Assembly: GCF_038397775.1 (NCBI RefSeq)
Contig: NZ_CP151650.1
Span: 5,847,001-5,911,000 of the forward strand
Length of the DNA stretch: 64,000 bases
Direction: 5' to 3'
Source: Pseudomonas sp. RC10
Lineage (GTDB): Bacteria > Pseudomonadota > Gammaproteobacteria > Pseudomonadales > Pseudomonadaceae
The stretch's first letter is position 1, and the number at the start of each line of letters is the position of its first letter. Position numbers and translations under genes: made by a program. Of the stretch, positions 1-8,529 are shown one piece after another. The notes below the pieces were generated by a model. The model searched no databases. It saw only the letters and a program-made list of their open reading frames with translations, and was not told where the DNA came from.

Positions 1-484
1 CATTCAGGTTGAACTCGATCACAGCGGTGGAGCGCTGCAGCGCTTCGATCAGGTTTTCGTGCTCGCGGGAGTTTTCGATGGTGCGCGTCAGATCTTTGGA
101 GTGGATCGTGAAATACGCCACTTTTCCACTGCCATCGCGTACCGGCTGCACGATCGAACGCAGCCAGGCTTCTTGGCCATTGCCACGCAGCAGACGCAAG
201 GCGCCGCTGAAATGCTCGCCTCGGCTGATGGCGGATTTCACGCGCTGAAAGATATCAAGGCTTTTGACGTGAGCGGGGGCCAACTCTTCGATGGAACGCC
301 CGACAAGATCAGCGCTGCGGTAATGCATTTCCTTTTCAAAGTTGTTATTGACGGACTCAATACGACCCTGCGCATCCAGGCGCATGCACAGCATTTCGCT
401 GTCCAGACTGCTCCTCACCTGCTCCACCGATGAAAGTTCTTCACGCAGCGCGGCCAACTCTTGCTTCAAACGTTTATTGAACAT
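1..484 (-). CDS. PAS-domain methyl-accepting chemotaxis protein, 5' part only
   Basis: The reading frame is open from an ATG at 484 to the window edge without a stop, so only the first 161 residues are visible. They begin MFNKRLKQELAALREELSSV, a short coiled-coil start, followed by a PAS fold (about residues 30-140) with the usual ending YFTIHSKDLT and then the start of a second PAS (STAVIEFNLN). This layout matches the soluble PAS-PAS-MCP receptors of pseudomonads (Aer-2/BdlA-like). No membrane segment is seen in the visible part. The signalling domain itself lies outside the window, so the receptor assignment is inferred from the N-terminus. A PAS-containing cyclase cannot be excluded. Confidence 0.7.
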   Translation of the reverse strand, partial: MFNKRLKQELAALREELSSVEQVRSSLDSEMLCMRLDAQGRIESVNNNFEKEMHYRSADLVGRSIEELAPAHVKSLDIFQRVKSAISRGEHFSGALRLLRGNGQEAWLRSIVQPVRDGSGKVAYFTIHSKDLTRTIENSREHENLIEALQRSTAVIEFNLN

Positions 485-732
485 GAAAGACGAACTTCCA
501 GAGAGATGAAGGGGATCGTCCTCAGCATCGGCCTGGCCCGTGGTTTCTTGAGCTTAAACGCGTCGAAGCAGCGTTTTTCAGCCCGTCTCGGGCGAATGAA
601 CCTGCGCCCGAAAATGCCGTCTGTGAAACGATGATCGCAACAAAGGGATTTACTCATCGTACAATTGCCACATACTGCCCGCGCTGCTTTTATTTCGTCA
701 GAGCCACTTTTCAAACTGTCAGGTTCATTTTC

Positions 733-1524
733 ATGAAAAAAATTCTGCCTTATCTGTTGAGCGCCGCCGTCACTTTCATTCCAGCGGCTTTCGTCCAGGC
801 GGCCACCCCTCCGGCCCCTGTCCAACTGACCATTCTCAGCTCCGGCGGCATCATGGGCGCCTTCAAAGCTGTTACCCCGGACTACGAACAACGCGTGGGC
901 GTGAAATTGCAAGGCGAGGTCGCGCCGTCGATGGGCGCGACCCCACAGGCCATCCCGAACCGCCTCGCTCGCCAGGAACCCGCCGACGTGGTGCTGATGG
1001 TGGGCGCTGCGCTGGACAAGCTCATTAAAGATGGCCAGGTCGATCCGAAGAGCCGCGTGGACCTGGGCAAATCCTACATCGCGATGGCCGTGAAACACGG
1101 CGCGCCGCACCCTGACATCAGCACCATGGAAGCCTTCAAGCAGACCCTGCTCGACGCCAAAAGCATCGCCTATTCCGACAGCGCCAGCGGCGTTTACCTG
1201 TCCCGCGTGCTGTTCAATCAGATGCACATCGCTGACCGCATTCAAAGCAAGAGCCACATGATCCCGGCTGAACCGGTGGGTGAAGTGGTCGCCCGCGGCG
1301 ATGCAGAAATCGGCTTCCAGCAACTGAGCGAATTGAAGCCGGTGGACGGCATCGACATCATCGGCCTGATCCCCGATCAAGCGCAGCAGATGACCCTTTA
1401 CTCCGCGGGCGTTGTGGCCAAAAGCAAACACCCGGAACAGGCCAGGCAGTTTCTGGAGTTTTTGAGTTCGTCGGCGGCAGCTCCCGCGATCAAGGCGAGT
1501 GGGCTGGACCCGATTGCGAAGTGA
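733..1524 (+). CDS. ModA-like periplasmic substrate-binding protein (orphan)
   Basis: 263 residues starting at MKKILPYLL. An upstream in-frame codon would add 34 residues ahead of the signal peptide and is rejected. The signal peptide ends at about residue 23 (VQA). The mature part reads VQLTILSSGGIMGAF, then contains EPADVVLMVG and IAYSDSASGVYLSRV, the pattern of the type 2 periplasmic binding proteins related to molybdate-binding ModA. No ABC permease or ATPase lies nearby, so it is an orphan. The ligand cannot be read from the sequence, and molybdate itself is uncertain because this ModA-like subgroup has diverged. Divergent from the chemotaxis receptor at 484, with 248 bases between them that hold both promoters and nothing else recognised. 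Confidence 0.75.
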   Translation: MKKILPYLLSAAVTFIPAAFVQAATPPAPVQLTILSSGGIMGAFKAVTPDYEQRVGVKLQGEVAPSMGATPQAIPNRLARQEPADVVLMVGAALDKLIKDGQVDPKSRVDLGKSYIAMAVKHGAPHPDISTMEAFKQTLLDAKSIAYSDSASGVYLSRVLFNQMHIADRIQSKSHMIPAEPVGEVVARGDAEIGFQQLSELKPVDGIDIIGLIPDQAQQMTLYSAGVVAKSKHPEQARQFLEFLSSSAAAPAIKASGLDPIAK

Positions 1525-1561
1525 TTGAAGGCGGGCTGGGGTTCATCATCTGAGTGATTTC

Positions 1562-1655
1562 CCTGTAGGAGCGAATTTATTCGCGATAGGCCAGTACATC
1601 CGACGCAGATTTATCGGCTGTACACACGTCTCGCGAATAAATTCGCTCCTACAGG
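1562..1655. repeat. REP doublet (REPIN), GAATAAATTC type
   Basis: Two inverted arms of about 25 bases (1562-1586 and 1631-1655) are perfect reverse complements, each containing GTAGGAGCGAA, around a loop of about 44 bases. This is the typical extragenic palindrome pair of pseudomonads. It sits between convergent genes. Confidence 0.9.
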
Positions 1656-1661
1656 TTTCGT

Positions 1662-2135
1662 TCATCCCTGGCCCAAATCCAGCTCAATCAACTCCCCCCG
1701 CACCTCAAGCCCGTCGAGGTGCAACACGCCCACCGTTATCGGCAATTTGAAGCGCCGAGGCCCTGCGCTGCCGGGGTTGATGAACAGCACACCGTGACGC
1801 AGCTGTTGCAGCGGCTTGTGGGAGTGGCCGGTGACGACGACCCGGATGTCCGGCGGCAACGTTTCAGGCACGTCGGCGAGGATGTGGGTGACGTAAATCC
1901 CGACGTCGCCAATCCGCAGCACCGCCTCGAACGGTACGTCCGCAGCCCAAGCTTCGTCGGTGTCGTTGTTGCCTCGCACGACGGTCAGCGGCGCGATCTT
2001 CCTCAATGCCTCAAGAATCTCCGGCTTGCCGATATCGCCGCCATGAATCAGGTAGTCGCACCCCTGCAACGCCTCCAACGCTTGAGGCCGCAGCAGTCCG
2101 TGGGTGTCTGAGATCAGGCCAACTTTAACGCTCAT
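1662..2135 (-). CDS. YfcE/MJ0936-family metallophosphoesterase
   Basis: 157 residues, the usual size for this small family. Metal-binding motifs of calcineurin-like phosphoesterases are complete: SDTHG (residues 9-13), HGGDIGK, RGNND and VVTGHSHKP, with INPGSAGPRR near the end. Family members hydrolyse phosphodiesters in the cytoplasm with a two-metal centre; the physiological substrate is unknown here. It lies 19 bases downstream of the MFS gene on the same strand, so the two may be cotranscribed. A full complement of metal ligands argues that it is active. Confidence 0.85.
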   Translation of the reverse strand: MSVKVGLISDTHGLLRPQALEALQGCDYLIHGGDIGKPEILEALRKIAPLTVVRGNNDTDEAWAADVPFEAVLRIGDVGIYVTHILADVPETLPPDIRVVVTGHSHKPLQQLRHGVLFINPGSAGPRRFKLPITVGVLHLDGLEVRGELIELDLGQG

Positions 2136-2154
2136 CGCTCACCCTCTCCATCGC

Positions 2155-3360
2155 TCACCCTCCAAGGGAGGCCACAGCGGTCTGGCGGGCCTGCACACGC
2201 TTCATGCAGATCATCGCGACCACGGCCACCAACGCCACAAGCGACGCGAAAAACTCGCCGACATGGGGCAAGCCAAACGCCCGCACGCTGAACCCGACGC
2301 CGACCACCGGCACGGAAATCGAGATGTACAGCACCACGAAAAACGCCGACGTCACTGCGGCCTTCTGATGCGGCGGGCTGCTGGCCGTCACGGCGCCCAT
2401 GCCCGCACGCAGTATCATCCCCTGCCCAATGCCCGCAAACAGACCCGCGCCCACCAACAGCAGTACTTGCGCTGTGGCGATGCCGAGTCCCAGGCAGATC
2501 ATCCCCAGGATCAGACCCACGCAGCCCAGTGTCATGTGCGACGGTTTGGGCAGCCACTGCAACGATGCCTGACCGATGATCGAAGCCACGAAAAACAGCC
2601 CACTCACCGCACCAATCAGCAAACCACCGTGGATACCCATGATGTGGATCATCACCGACGGCACCATGCTGGTGAACAGCCCGGCCACGCTGAAACCCGC
2701 CAACCCGGCAATCGACGCCGAGATGAACACGCCGCGCACCGACGCCGGAACCGACGGTTTCTGAATGGACAATCGACGTTGCGCAGGCCGCTCCACCGTT
2801 TCCCGAATCATCGCCACGCCGAGTGTTGCCAGTAGCAACAACGCGAGATGGACATAGAAAATCAGGTGCAGCGGATCAGCCAGGTGCTGCGACGTGAAGC
2901 CCGCCAGCATCGGCCCGAGTCCCAGACCCAGCATGTTGGCCGCTGTCGCCATAAGCGTGGCGTTTTTCCAGGTTTTCGGCGCCAGCTCGATCACAGCAAC
3001 CGTCGCGGTGCCGGTCATGATTCCCGCTGAAAAACCCGAAAACAGGCGCCCGATCAGCAGCCCGCCAATCGAGTCGGAAAACAGAAAAATCAGCGCACTG
3101 ATCACCCCCATGCACAGCCCGGCGAACAGCAGCGGCCGACGCCCCAACTGATCGGACCAACTCCCCACGGCCAACAAGGCCGCGATCACACCGGCGGCGT
3201 AGATCGAAAAAATGATCGTCAACCAACTCGCGTCGAACCCCAGTCGCGCCTGATAGATCGCGTACAGCGGCGTAGGCAAGGTCGTGCCGACCATGGTGAT
3301 CAGCAAGGCCGCGGCGGCGATGAAGAAGTCACGGGAAGACGGCGATGCGGGCGAGGTCAT
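2155..3360 (-). CDS. MFS transporter
   Basis: 401 residues from MTSPASPSSRDFF; the frame continues upstream for 16 codons but the natural hydrophobic N-terminus starts here. About 12 membrane segments are visible, with the MFS motif A variant GSWSDQLGRRPLL between segments 2 and 3. The LPTPLYAIYQ start is typical of drug-exporter-like (DHA1) members. The substrate is not predictable. It is the first gene of a likely two-gene unit with the phosphodiesterase. The 249-base gap to the divergent LacI-type gene contains a short palindrome at 3425-3442. Confidence 0.85.
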   Translation of the reverse strand: MTSPASPSSRDFFIAAAALLITMVGTTLPTPLYAIYQARLGFDASWLTIIFSIYAAGVIAALLAVGSWSDQLGRRPLLFAGLCMGVISALIFLFSDSIGGLLIGRLFSGFSAGIMTGTATVAVIELAPKTWKNATLMATAANMLGLGLGPMLAGFTSQHLADPLHLIFYVHLALLLLATLGVAMIRETVERPAQRRLSIQKPSVPASVRGVFISASIAGLAGFSVAGLFTSMVPSVMIHIMGIHGGLLIGAVSGLFFVASIIGQASLQWLPKPSHMTLGCVGLILGMICLGLGIATAQVLLLVGAGLFAGIGQGMILRAGMGAVTASSPPHQKAAVTSAFFVVLYISISVPVVGVGFSVRAFGLPHVGEFFASLVALVAVVAMICMKRVQARQTAVASLGG

Positions 3361-3424
3361 GAACCCTCCAATCGAAAGAAACGGACACACATTATGGACG
3401 GATTGCATACAAAACGTCGAAAAG

Positions 3425-3442
3425 CTTTCCTTCAGGAAAGCG
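3425..3442. promoter_or_regulatory. Perfect 18-base palindrome in the MFS/LacI intergenic gap
   Basis: GCTTTCCT and AGGAAAGC are separated by two bases. On the minus strand the stem is followed by TTTTC, so it could be a weak leader terminator of the MFS transcript. It could equally be an operator. No function is proven. Confidence 0.4.
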
Positions 3443-3609
3443 TCGCGATGCGGCCGACAGTCCGGATGAACCGATCAGGCCAGCGATGAAAACGATAACA
3501 TTCCTTCCAGTCGTGTGACCTCTGCCGCCCCTCATCGTGCTAGCCTTGCGCAATCAGACACTGCCGACGTCGCCCGCGTGTTGTCCCGATCCAAGGCTGC
3601 CCGAAGTTC

Positions 3610-4626
3610 ATGAGCAAAAAGACCCCCGTCACCATTTCCGACATTGCCCGCCGCGTGAACATGACCCCGGTCACCGTGTCCCGTGCGCTGAACAAACCCG
3701 ATCTGGTGAAGCCCGCCACGCTGGCACGCATCCTCGAAGTCGCCCACGAGCTGGACTACGTGCCCAACGCCTTCGCCCGCAGCCTGAAACGTAGCGAAAG
3801 CATGATCATCGGCGTGATCACGGCGTCGGTGGACAACCCGTTTTACAGCGAGATGATCAAGGCGATTTCCCGCGAGGCGAAGAAGCACGGCTACACGATC
3901 ATGCTGGTGGACACCGATGGCTCGGAAGAGCTGGAGCGCAAGGCGGTGGACACGCTGCTCAGTTATCGCGTGGCGGGCATCGTATTGTCACCGGTGTCGG
4001 ACGAGCCCGAATACCAGCCTCAATACCTGAGCCGTTTGAGCAACGGCGACATTCCGGTGGTGCAACTGGACCGCGCACTGCACGGCAGCCCGTTCAGCCA
4101 TGTGGTGCTGGATAACTTCCACAGCGGCCTGAAAGGCGCGCGCTATCTATTGGCGAAGAGCCCGGAATTACAACGGTTGCTGGTGCTGACGGGCCCTGCT
4201 CATTCGCGGATTTCCGAAGAGCGTTTGAAGGGCGTGAAAGCGGCGCTGGCCGAGAGTGGCAAAGACGTGCACCTGGATGTGTTCACAGGCGATTACACCC
4301 TTGAGCCGTCGCACCGGAGCACTCTGGATTACCTCAGCACACACGCCGCGCCAGACGCGATTTTCGGCTTCAACCAGTTGATCACCCTCGGCGCCATGCG
4401 TGCGTTGCGGGATCGCGGCATCGCCCATGACAGCCTGCCCATCTGCGGCATCGACAGGCTGCCCTTCGCGGACATTTTCGGCATTCCGATTGCCTGTATC
4501 GCTCACGATGCGTCGCGGGCCGGGAGCAGTGCAGTGAAGCTGCTGTTGGAGCGGATTCAGGATCGGTTCTTGCCGAAGGCGAAGGTGGTGATTGTGGGAG
4601 AGTTGGAGAATGGCGCGGCGGGCTGA
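3610..4626 (+). CDS. LacI-family transcriptional regulator of the adjacent polyol cluster
   Basis: 338 residues, standard for LacI regulators. The N-terminal helix-turn-helix and hinge helix are clear (VTISDIARRVNMTPVTVSRAL, residues 7-27; then FARSLKRSESMIIGVI). A sugar-binding-protein-like effector domain follows (residues 60-335) with VDNPFYSEMI, VVLDNFHSG and FGFNQLITLG. It is convergent with the 4768-12033 catabolic cluster, whose importer is preceded by a LacI-type palindrome at 12069-12088. It is therefore the likely repressor of that cluster, released by the imported polyol or a product (inference). Confidence 0.88.
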   Translation: MSKKTPVTISDIARRVNMTPVTVSRALNKPDLVKPATLARILEVAHELDYVPNAFARSLKRSESMIIGVITASVDNPFYSEMIKAISREAKKHGYTIMLVDTDGSEELERKAVDTLLSYRVAGIVLSPVSDEPEYQPQYLSRLSNGDIPVVQLDRALHGSPFSHVVLDNFHSGLKGARYLLAKSPELQRLLVLTGPAHSRISEERLKGVKAALAESGKDVHLDVFTGDYTLEPSHRSTLDYLSTHAAPDAIFGFNQLITLGAMRALRDRGIAHDSLPICGIDRLPFADIFGIPIACIAHDASRAGSSAVKLLLERIQDRFLPKAKVVIVGELENGAAG

Positions 4627-4659
4627 GTTTCCCCGCCGAACTCATGCCGAACATAGCCC

Positions 4660-4748
4660 CTGTAGGAGTGAGCTTGCTCGCGAAGCGGAGTGTCAGTGAC
4701 GCATCCGTTTGCTGCTCCCCCTCATCGCGAGCAAGCTCACTCCTACAG
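4660..4748. repeat. REP doublet, GAGCAAGCTC type
   Basis: Arms at 4660-4683 and 4725-4748 are exact reverse complements with the core TCGCGAGCAAGCTCACTCC. It lies between the convergent LacI and SDR genes and may act as a transcription end or mRNA stabiliser. Confidence 0.9.
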
Positions 4749-4767
4749 AGGGTCGGTGTTCACATTG

Positions 4768-5505
4768 TTACCGGCTGGTATACCCCCCATCAATCGGCAA
4801 CGACACCCCACTGATCATCGACGCCGCATCACTCAACAGAAACAGGATCGGTGCCGCCACTTCCGCCGTTTCAGCAAACCGCCCCAACGGAATCGCGGCC
4901 AGTGCCGGGTCACGCTTGCTCGGCTCGCTCCAGGCCATTTGCGCCATCGGCGTGAGGGTCACGGTGGGGTTGACGCTGTTAACACGAATCCCGTGCCTGC
5001 CCCACTCACCACACTGCACACGGGTCATGGCGTCCATCGCGCCTTTGGAGGCGCAGTAACTCAGGTGATCGTCCAACGCCACCAATGACGCCTGGCTCGA
5101 CACGTTGACGATGCTGCCTTTCACACCCTCGCCAATCATCGCCTTGGCCACGCTTCCGGCCACCATCGCCGACGCCCGCACGTTAACCGCCATGACCTGA
5201 TCGAACGCCGCTGCGCTGACCTCGGTCGCCGCTTCGAGGATGGAAATGCCCGCGCAGTTGACCAGCCCGTTCATCACCGGCAACTCCGCGAGCAGCGAGG
5301 CCAGCAGCGCATGATCTGCCACATCCACTCGCAACACGTGGCAGCCCTGATCGGCCATGTCCAGCAACGCCGTCGCGTCGCGACCCAAGGCATACACCTC
5401 GGCGCCGCTGGCCAAGAGTTGCTGCGCGACCTCGCGACCGATGCCGCTGGTGGCGCCGGTCACCAGCACGCGCTGGCCGCTGAAATCAAACTGTGCGGTG
5501 TTCAC
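4768..5505 (-). CDS. SDR-family oxidoreductase, L-xylulose-reductase-like
   Basis: 245 residues. NAD(P)-binding motif GATSGIG (residues 16-22), NCAG (about 85), NVSS serine region and catalytic YCASK (about 149-153) are intact. The C-terminal pattern RVNSVNPTVTLTPMAQ and the ending SGVSLPIDGGYTSR resemble dicarbonyl/L-xylulose reductases. Two GTG codons are possible: one at 5511 overlapping the kinase stop as GTGA, and one at 5505. The GGGAG ribosome site is one base from the first and seven from the second, which favours 5505. Likely interconverts a ketose and a polyol in the pathway of the neighbouring kinase and dehydrogenase. The exact sugar is unknown. Confidence 0.85.
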   Translation of the reverse strand: MNTAQFDFSGQRVLVTGATSGIGREVAQQLLASGAEVYALGRDATALLDMADQGCHVLRVDVADHALLASLLAELPVMNGLVNCAGISILEAATEVSAAAFDQVMAVNVRASAMVAGSVAKAMIGEGVKGSIVNVSSQASLVALDDHLSYCASKGAMDAMTRVQCGEWGRHGIRVNSVNPTVTLTPMAQMAWSEPSKRDPALAAIPLGRFAETAEVAAPILFLLSDAASMISGVSLPIDGGYTSR

Positions 5506-5507
5506 AT

Positions 5508-7040
5508 TCACGCTCCCTGAAGGCGATGCATGATCGGTTTGAGCGCCGGGTACAGCGCCACGTAATCGGCGAAAAGCCGCGAATACAGCGCGACGTTTTC
5601 CGCCTGCGGTTCGGCGCGACGTTCCAGTCGAACCCAGCCTTTGTGCACTTGCGCCTCGTCCACCAACCCCACCGCGTGGGCGGCCAGAAGCGCCGCGCCG
5701 AGCGCCGCTTCGACCTCCTGCACGATGGTGTAGACCGGGAAGTTGGTGACGTCGGCGATGATCTGCATCCACAGGTCCGAATGGCTTGCGCCGCCGACCA
5801 CGATCAGCTGCGGGTCCAGCGATTGCGCGCCTTTGGTGCCTGCCTCGATGTTGTGCCGCAACGCGAAGGTCACGCCTTCGAGCACTGCGCGATAGAGATG
5901 AATGCGGCTGTGGAACAGGGTCAGGCCGACGAAGCTGCCGCTGGCTTTCGGGTCCCACACGGGGCTGCGCTCGCCCATCAGATAAGGCTGGAACAGGACG
6001 CCGTCGCTGCCTGCGGGAATCTTCGTCGCGGCACGTTCGAGGATGGCGTGGCTGTCCTCGCCGGTCTCGCGGCCCTGCTGTTCTTCGGCTTGGCAGAACT
6101 GCTCGCGAAACCAGCTGACCGAAGCCCCTGCTGTGATCGCGCCGCCAAAGATGTAGAGGTCTTTCGCGCCGTTGAAGACGTGAGGAAAACTCACCAGACC
6201 ATGGCGCGCATCGACCTGCTGGTTGAGGTAGCCCCAGCACATGCTGGTGCCGATCATGGCCACGTGGTTGCCCGCTTGGGTGACGCCCGCCGCGAAGGTC
6301 GCCATCGCTGCATCGACGCCGCCGCCGAGCAACGGGATGCCGGCCTGCAGGCCCAGACGTTCGGCCCATTCCGGCAGCAGGTCACCGACCACGTCACCGG
6401 AATGCACGAGGCGTTCGGGCATCATCGACTGAGGAATGCCCAGTGCGTCGAGCATCTCCGCCGACCAGCTTCGCGCTTCGACGTCGTAGACGCCGCCGAT
6501 GTTGCCCGCCGAGCTGTGATCCACCGCGACTTCACCCGTGAGGCAGTAGTTGATGTAGCTGTTAGGCGGCAGCAGGTAGCGAGTGTCGGCCCAGATTTGG
6601 GGTTGTTTGTCCTTGAGCCAGAGCATTTTGGTGAAGCCGTAATAGCTGTCCACCGAGTTGCCGGTGATCGCGTAGAGGCGTTCGAGATCGACGTTCTGAT
6701 TGACCCACGCAACCTGTTCTTCGGCGCGGCGGTCCATCCAGATCAGGCAGGGGTAAAGCGGTTTGATCTGCGCATCGACGGCGATGCCGGAGCCGCCATA
6801 CAGGCTGCTGACGCAGAGGGATTTGACGCTGTCTTTCGGCACGCCGCTCTTGGCCATGCAGGCGGCGACGCAGATTTCCACCGCATCGAGCCAGACCTGC
6901 GGCCATTGTTCAGCCCAGCGCGGTTTGGGCGTATCGACTTTGTAGCCGTGACTGTGCTGCGCGACGATCCGGCCCTGAGCATCCACCAGCAATGCCTTGG
7001 TGCTCTGGGTGCCGATGTCGACCCCAATGACGTATTCCAT
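5508..7040 (-). CDS. FGGY-family carbohydrate kinase
   Basis: 510 residues, the usual length for xylulokinase-like FGGY kinases. The N-terminal phosphate-1 motif GVDIGTQSTKALLVD, the substrate-side WMDRRAEEQ (about 107-115), catalytic-region GGGVDAAM and the C-terminal nucleotide motif VVGGASHSDLWMQIIADV are all present. It phosphorylates a ketose or polyol with ATP in the cytoplasm. Its neighbours suggest the substrate is a keto-sugar formed by the zinc dehydrogenase at 7252-8340. Its stop overlaps the first possible start of the SDR. A REP doublet separates it from the dehydrogenase, so the enzymes may be differentially expressed. Confidence 0.87.
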   Translation of the reverse strand: MEYVIGVDIGTQSTKALLVDAQGRIVAQHSHGYKVDTPKPRWAEQWPQVWLDAVEICVAACMAKSGVPKDSVKSLCVSSLYGGSGIAVDAQIKPLYPCLIWMDRRAEEQVAWVNQNVDLERLYAITGNSVDSYYGFTKMLWLKDKQPQIWADTRYLLPPNSYINYCLTGEVAVDHSSAGNIGGVYDVEARSWSAEMLDALGIPQSMMPERLVHSGDVVGDLLPEWAERLGLQAGIPLLGGGVDAAMATFAAGVTQAGNHVAMIGTSMCWGYLNQQVDARHGLVSFPHVFNGAKDLYIFGGAITAGASVSWFREQFCQAEEQQGRETGEDSHAILERAATKIPAGSDGVLFQPYLMGERSPVWDPKASGSFVGLTLFHSRIHLYRAVLEGVTFALRHNIEAGTKGAQSLDPQLIVVGGASHSDLWMQIIADVTNFPVYTIVQEVEAALGAALLAAHAVGLVDEAQVHKGWVRLERRAEPQAENVALYSRLFADYVALYPALKPIMHRLQGA

Positions 7041-7099
7041 CTTCGTGCGCTCTCTTGTTATTGGTTGAATCGCTGGATCTTCGGCATTCGCACCGACGC

Positions 7100-7125
7100 C
7101 ATCGCGGATGAATCCGCTCCCACAG
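7100..7125. repeat. Solitary REP arm
   Basis: A single arm, ATCGCGGATGAATCCGCTCC followed by CACAG, with no inverted partner of the same internal sequence nearby. It is immediately followed by a complete doublet of another subtype. Confidence 0.65.
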
Positions 7126-7140
7126 AGGATCGCGCTCTAA

Positions 7141-7229
7141 CTGTGGGAGCCGGCTTGCTGGCGAAGGCGAAGGTTCAGCCACCTCAAAAGTGCCTGATCT
7201 GACGCATTCGCCAGCAAGCCGGCTCCCAC
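7141..7229. repeat. REP doublet, CCAGCAAGCCGGC type
   Basis: Arms at 7141-7165 and 7207-7229 are inverted copies with the core GGGAGCCGGCTTGCTGGCGA. It lies in the 211-base gap between dehydrogenase and kinase genes, inside a presumed operon. Confidence 0.88.
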
Positions 7230-7251
7230 GCCCTTTGGGCAGAAGCTGCTA

Positions 7252-8340
7252 TCAACCATTCACCGGCTTGAGCAGCACCTTGATCGACTTGGTCGAATTT
7301 GCCAGTTCGAACGCTTCAGCGTAGTCATCCAGGCCGAAGTCGTGGGTGACGATGCCTTCGGAGGTGACCAGTCCACGCTCGAACAGGTCGATGGCGATCG
7401 GGTAGCAATACGGTCCGAGGTGGGCGCCGCGCACGTCCAGTTCCTTGCGGTCACCGATGATCGACCAGTCGGCGCTGGTTTCGGCGCCGAACACGCTGAA
7501 CTCGACGAAACGTCCCAGTTTGCGAATCAAGTCCAGGCCCTGGGTCACGCCGACCGGCACGCCAGTGGTCTCGATGTACACGTCACAGCCGTAGCCGTCG
7601 GTGAGGCCGTTGATGATCTCGCGGGCGTTGTCACGGCTCGGGTTGATCACCACGTCGGCGCCGAATTTCTTCGCCAGTTCCAGACGCTCATCCACCATGT
7701 CGATGACCACCAGCTTCTTCGGCGTCTTCAACGCGGCGACTTGCACCATGCACAGACCCAGCGTGCCCGCCCCGGCAATCACCAACACGTCGTCGAGCTG
7801 CACGTCGCCACGATTGACGGTGTGAATGGAGCAGGCCATCGGCTCGATCAGTGCCGAGTCTTCCAGCGAAACGGATTCAGGAATCTTGTGCACGATGGCG
7901 GTTTTTGGAATGCGCATGTACTGCGCCATGCCGCCCTCGGCAACGTCTTTCTGGAAGCCGAAAATGTTGTGCACTTCGCACATCCAGTACTTGCCGGATT
8001 TGCAGAATTTGCACTTCTCGCAAGGCACGATCTGCTCGGCAATGACCTTGTCGCCGACCTTCACGCCGAAGTGCTCTTCAGCGCCCTCGCCCACTGAATC
8101 CACGTAGCCAAAGAACTCGTGGCCTGGCACCACAGGCGCCTTGACCCACGGGCTTTCGCCGCCCCAGAACATCGCCGCGCCCGAATGGCATTTGCAGTCA
8201 CTGGCGCAGATGCCGCAGGCGCCGATGCGGATGACCAACTCGTTGATGCGCGCTACCGGTTTGGTGATGCGCTCCAGACGGTAGTCTTTTGGCGCGTGGC
8301 AGACGACGGCTTGCATGGTGGTTTTTGTGCTTGTTTCCAT
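7252..8340 (-). CDS. Zinc-dependent polyol dehydrogenase, erythritol/L-threitol dehydrogenase-like
   Basis: 362 residues of the medium-chain dehydrogenase fold. The catalytic-zinc site is formed by GICASD and PGHEFFG. The structural-zinc loop has four cysteines (CEKCKFCKSGKYWMC). The NAD-binding motif is GAGTLGLCMV. The unusual early loop CKCHSGAAMFWGG and the overall sequence match the group annotated as erythritol/L-threitol dehydrogenases (EltD type). It would oxidise a sugar alcohol to a ketose for the FGGY kinase. ATG at 8340 is preceded by AGG at a loose spacing; MQAVV at 8316 is an alternative. The substrate is inferred from family likeness only. Confidence 0.82.
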   Translation of the reverse strand: METSTKTTMQAVVCHAPKDYRLERITKPVARINELVIRIGACGICASDCKCHSGAAMFWGGESPWVKAPVVPGHEFFGYVDSVGEGAEEHFGVKVGDKVIAEQIVPCEKCKFCKSGKYWMCEVHNIFGFQKDVAEGGMAQYMRIPKTAIVHKIPESVSLEDSALIEPMACSIHTVNRGDVQLDDVLVIAGAGTLGLCMVQVAALKTPKKLVVIDMVDERLELAKKFGADVVINPSRDNAREIINGLTDGYGCDVYIETTGVPVGVTQGLDLIRKLGRFVEFSVFGAETSADWSIIGDRKELDVRGAHLGPYCYPIAIDLFERGLVTSEGIVTHDFGLDDYAEAFELANSTKSIKVLLKPVNG

Positions 8341-8424
8341 GTCGGGTTACCTGTGTGAGATGTTCGGATGCGGATCGTGGCCGCTGATTTCAATTCGGAT
8401 TCGTGGGTGGCCGCTCTGGCCGCA

Positions 8425-8504
8425 TCGCGAGCAAGCTCACTCCTACAGTTGGTAGGCGGTGCGGCGTCCATGCATGAAACCTGTAGGAGTGAGCTTGCTC
8501 GCGA
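8425..8504. repeat. REP doublet, GAGCAAGCTC type
   Basis: Arms at 8425-8448 and 8481-8504 are exact inverted copies of the subtype at 4660-4748, but with the arm order reversed (TCGCGA ends outward). It lies between the permease and dehydrogenase genes. Confidence 0.9.
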
Positions 8505-8529
8505 TAGGGCCAGACCAATCCCCACACCT

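Noticed and set aside
466..1431. 321-residue minus-strand frame
   Set aside because: Overlaps the ModA-like gene in antisense; no domain likeness.
4768..6369. Apparent 533-residue fusion ending in the SDR
   Set aside because: The first half is out-of-frame translation of the kinase gene; the SDR has its own GTG start with a ribosome site.
5493..7202. 569-residue plus-strand frame
   Set aside because: Antisense to the FGGY kinase, whose motifs are complete on the minus strand.
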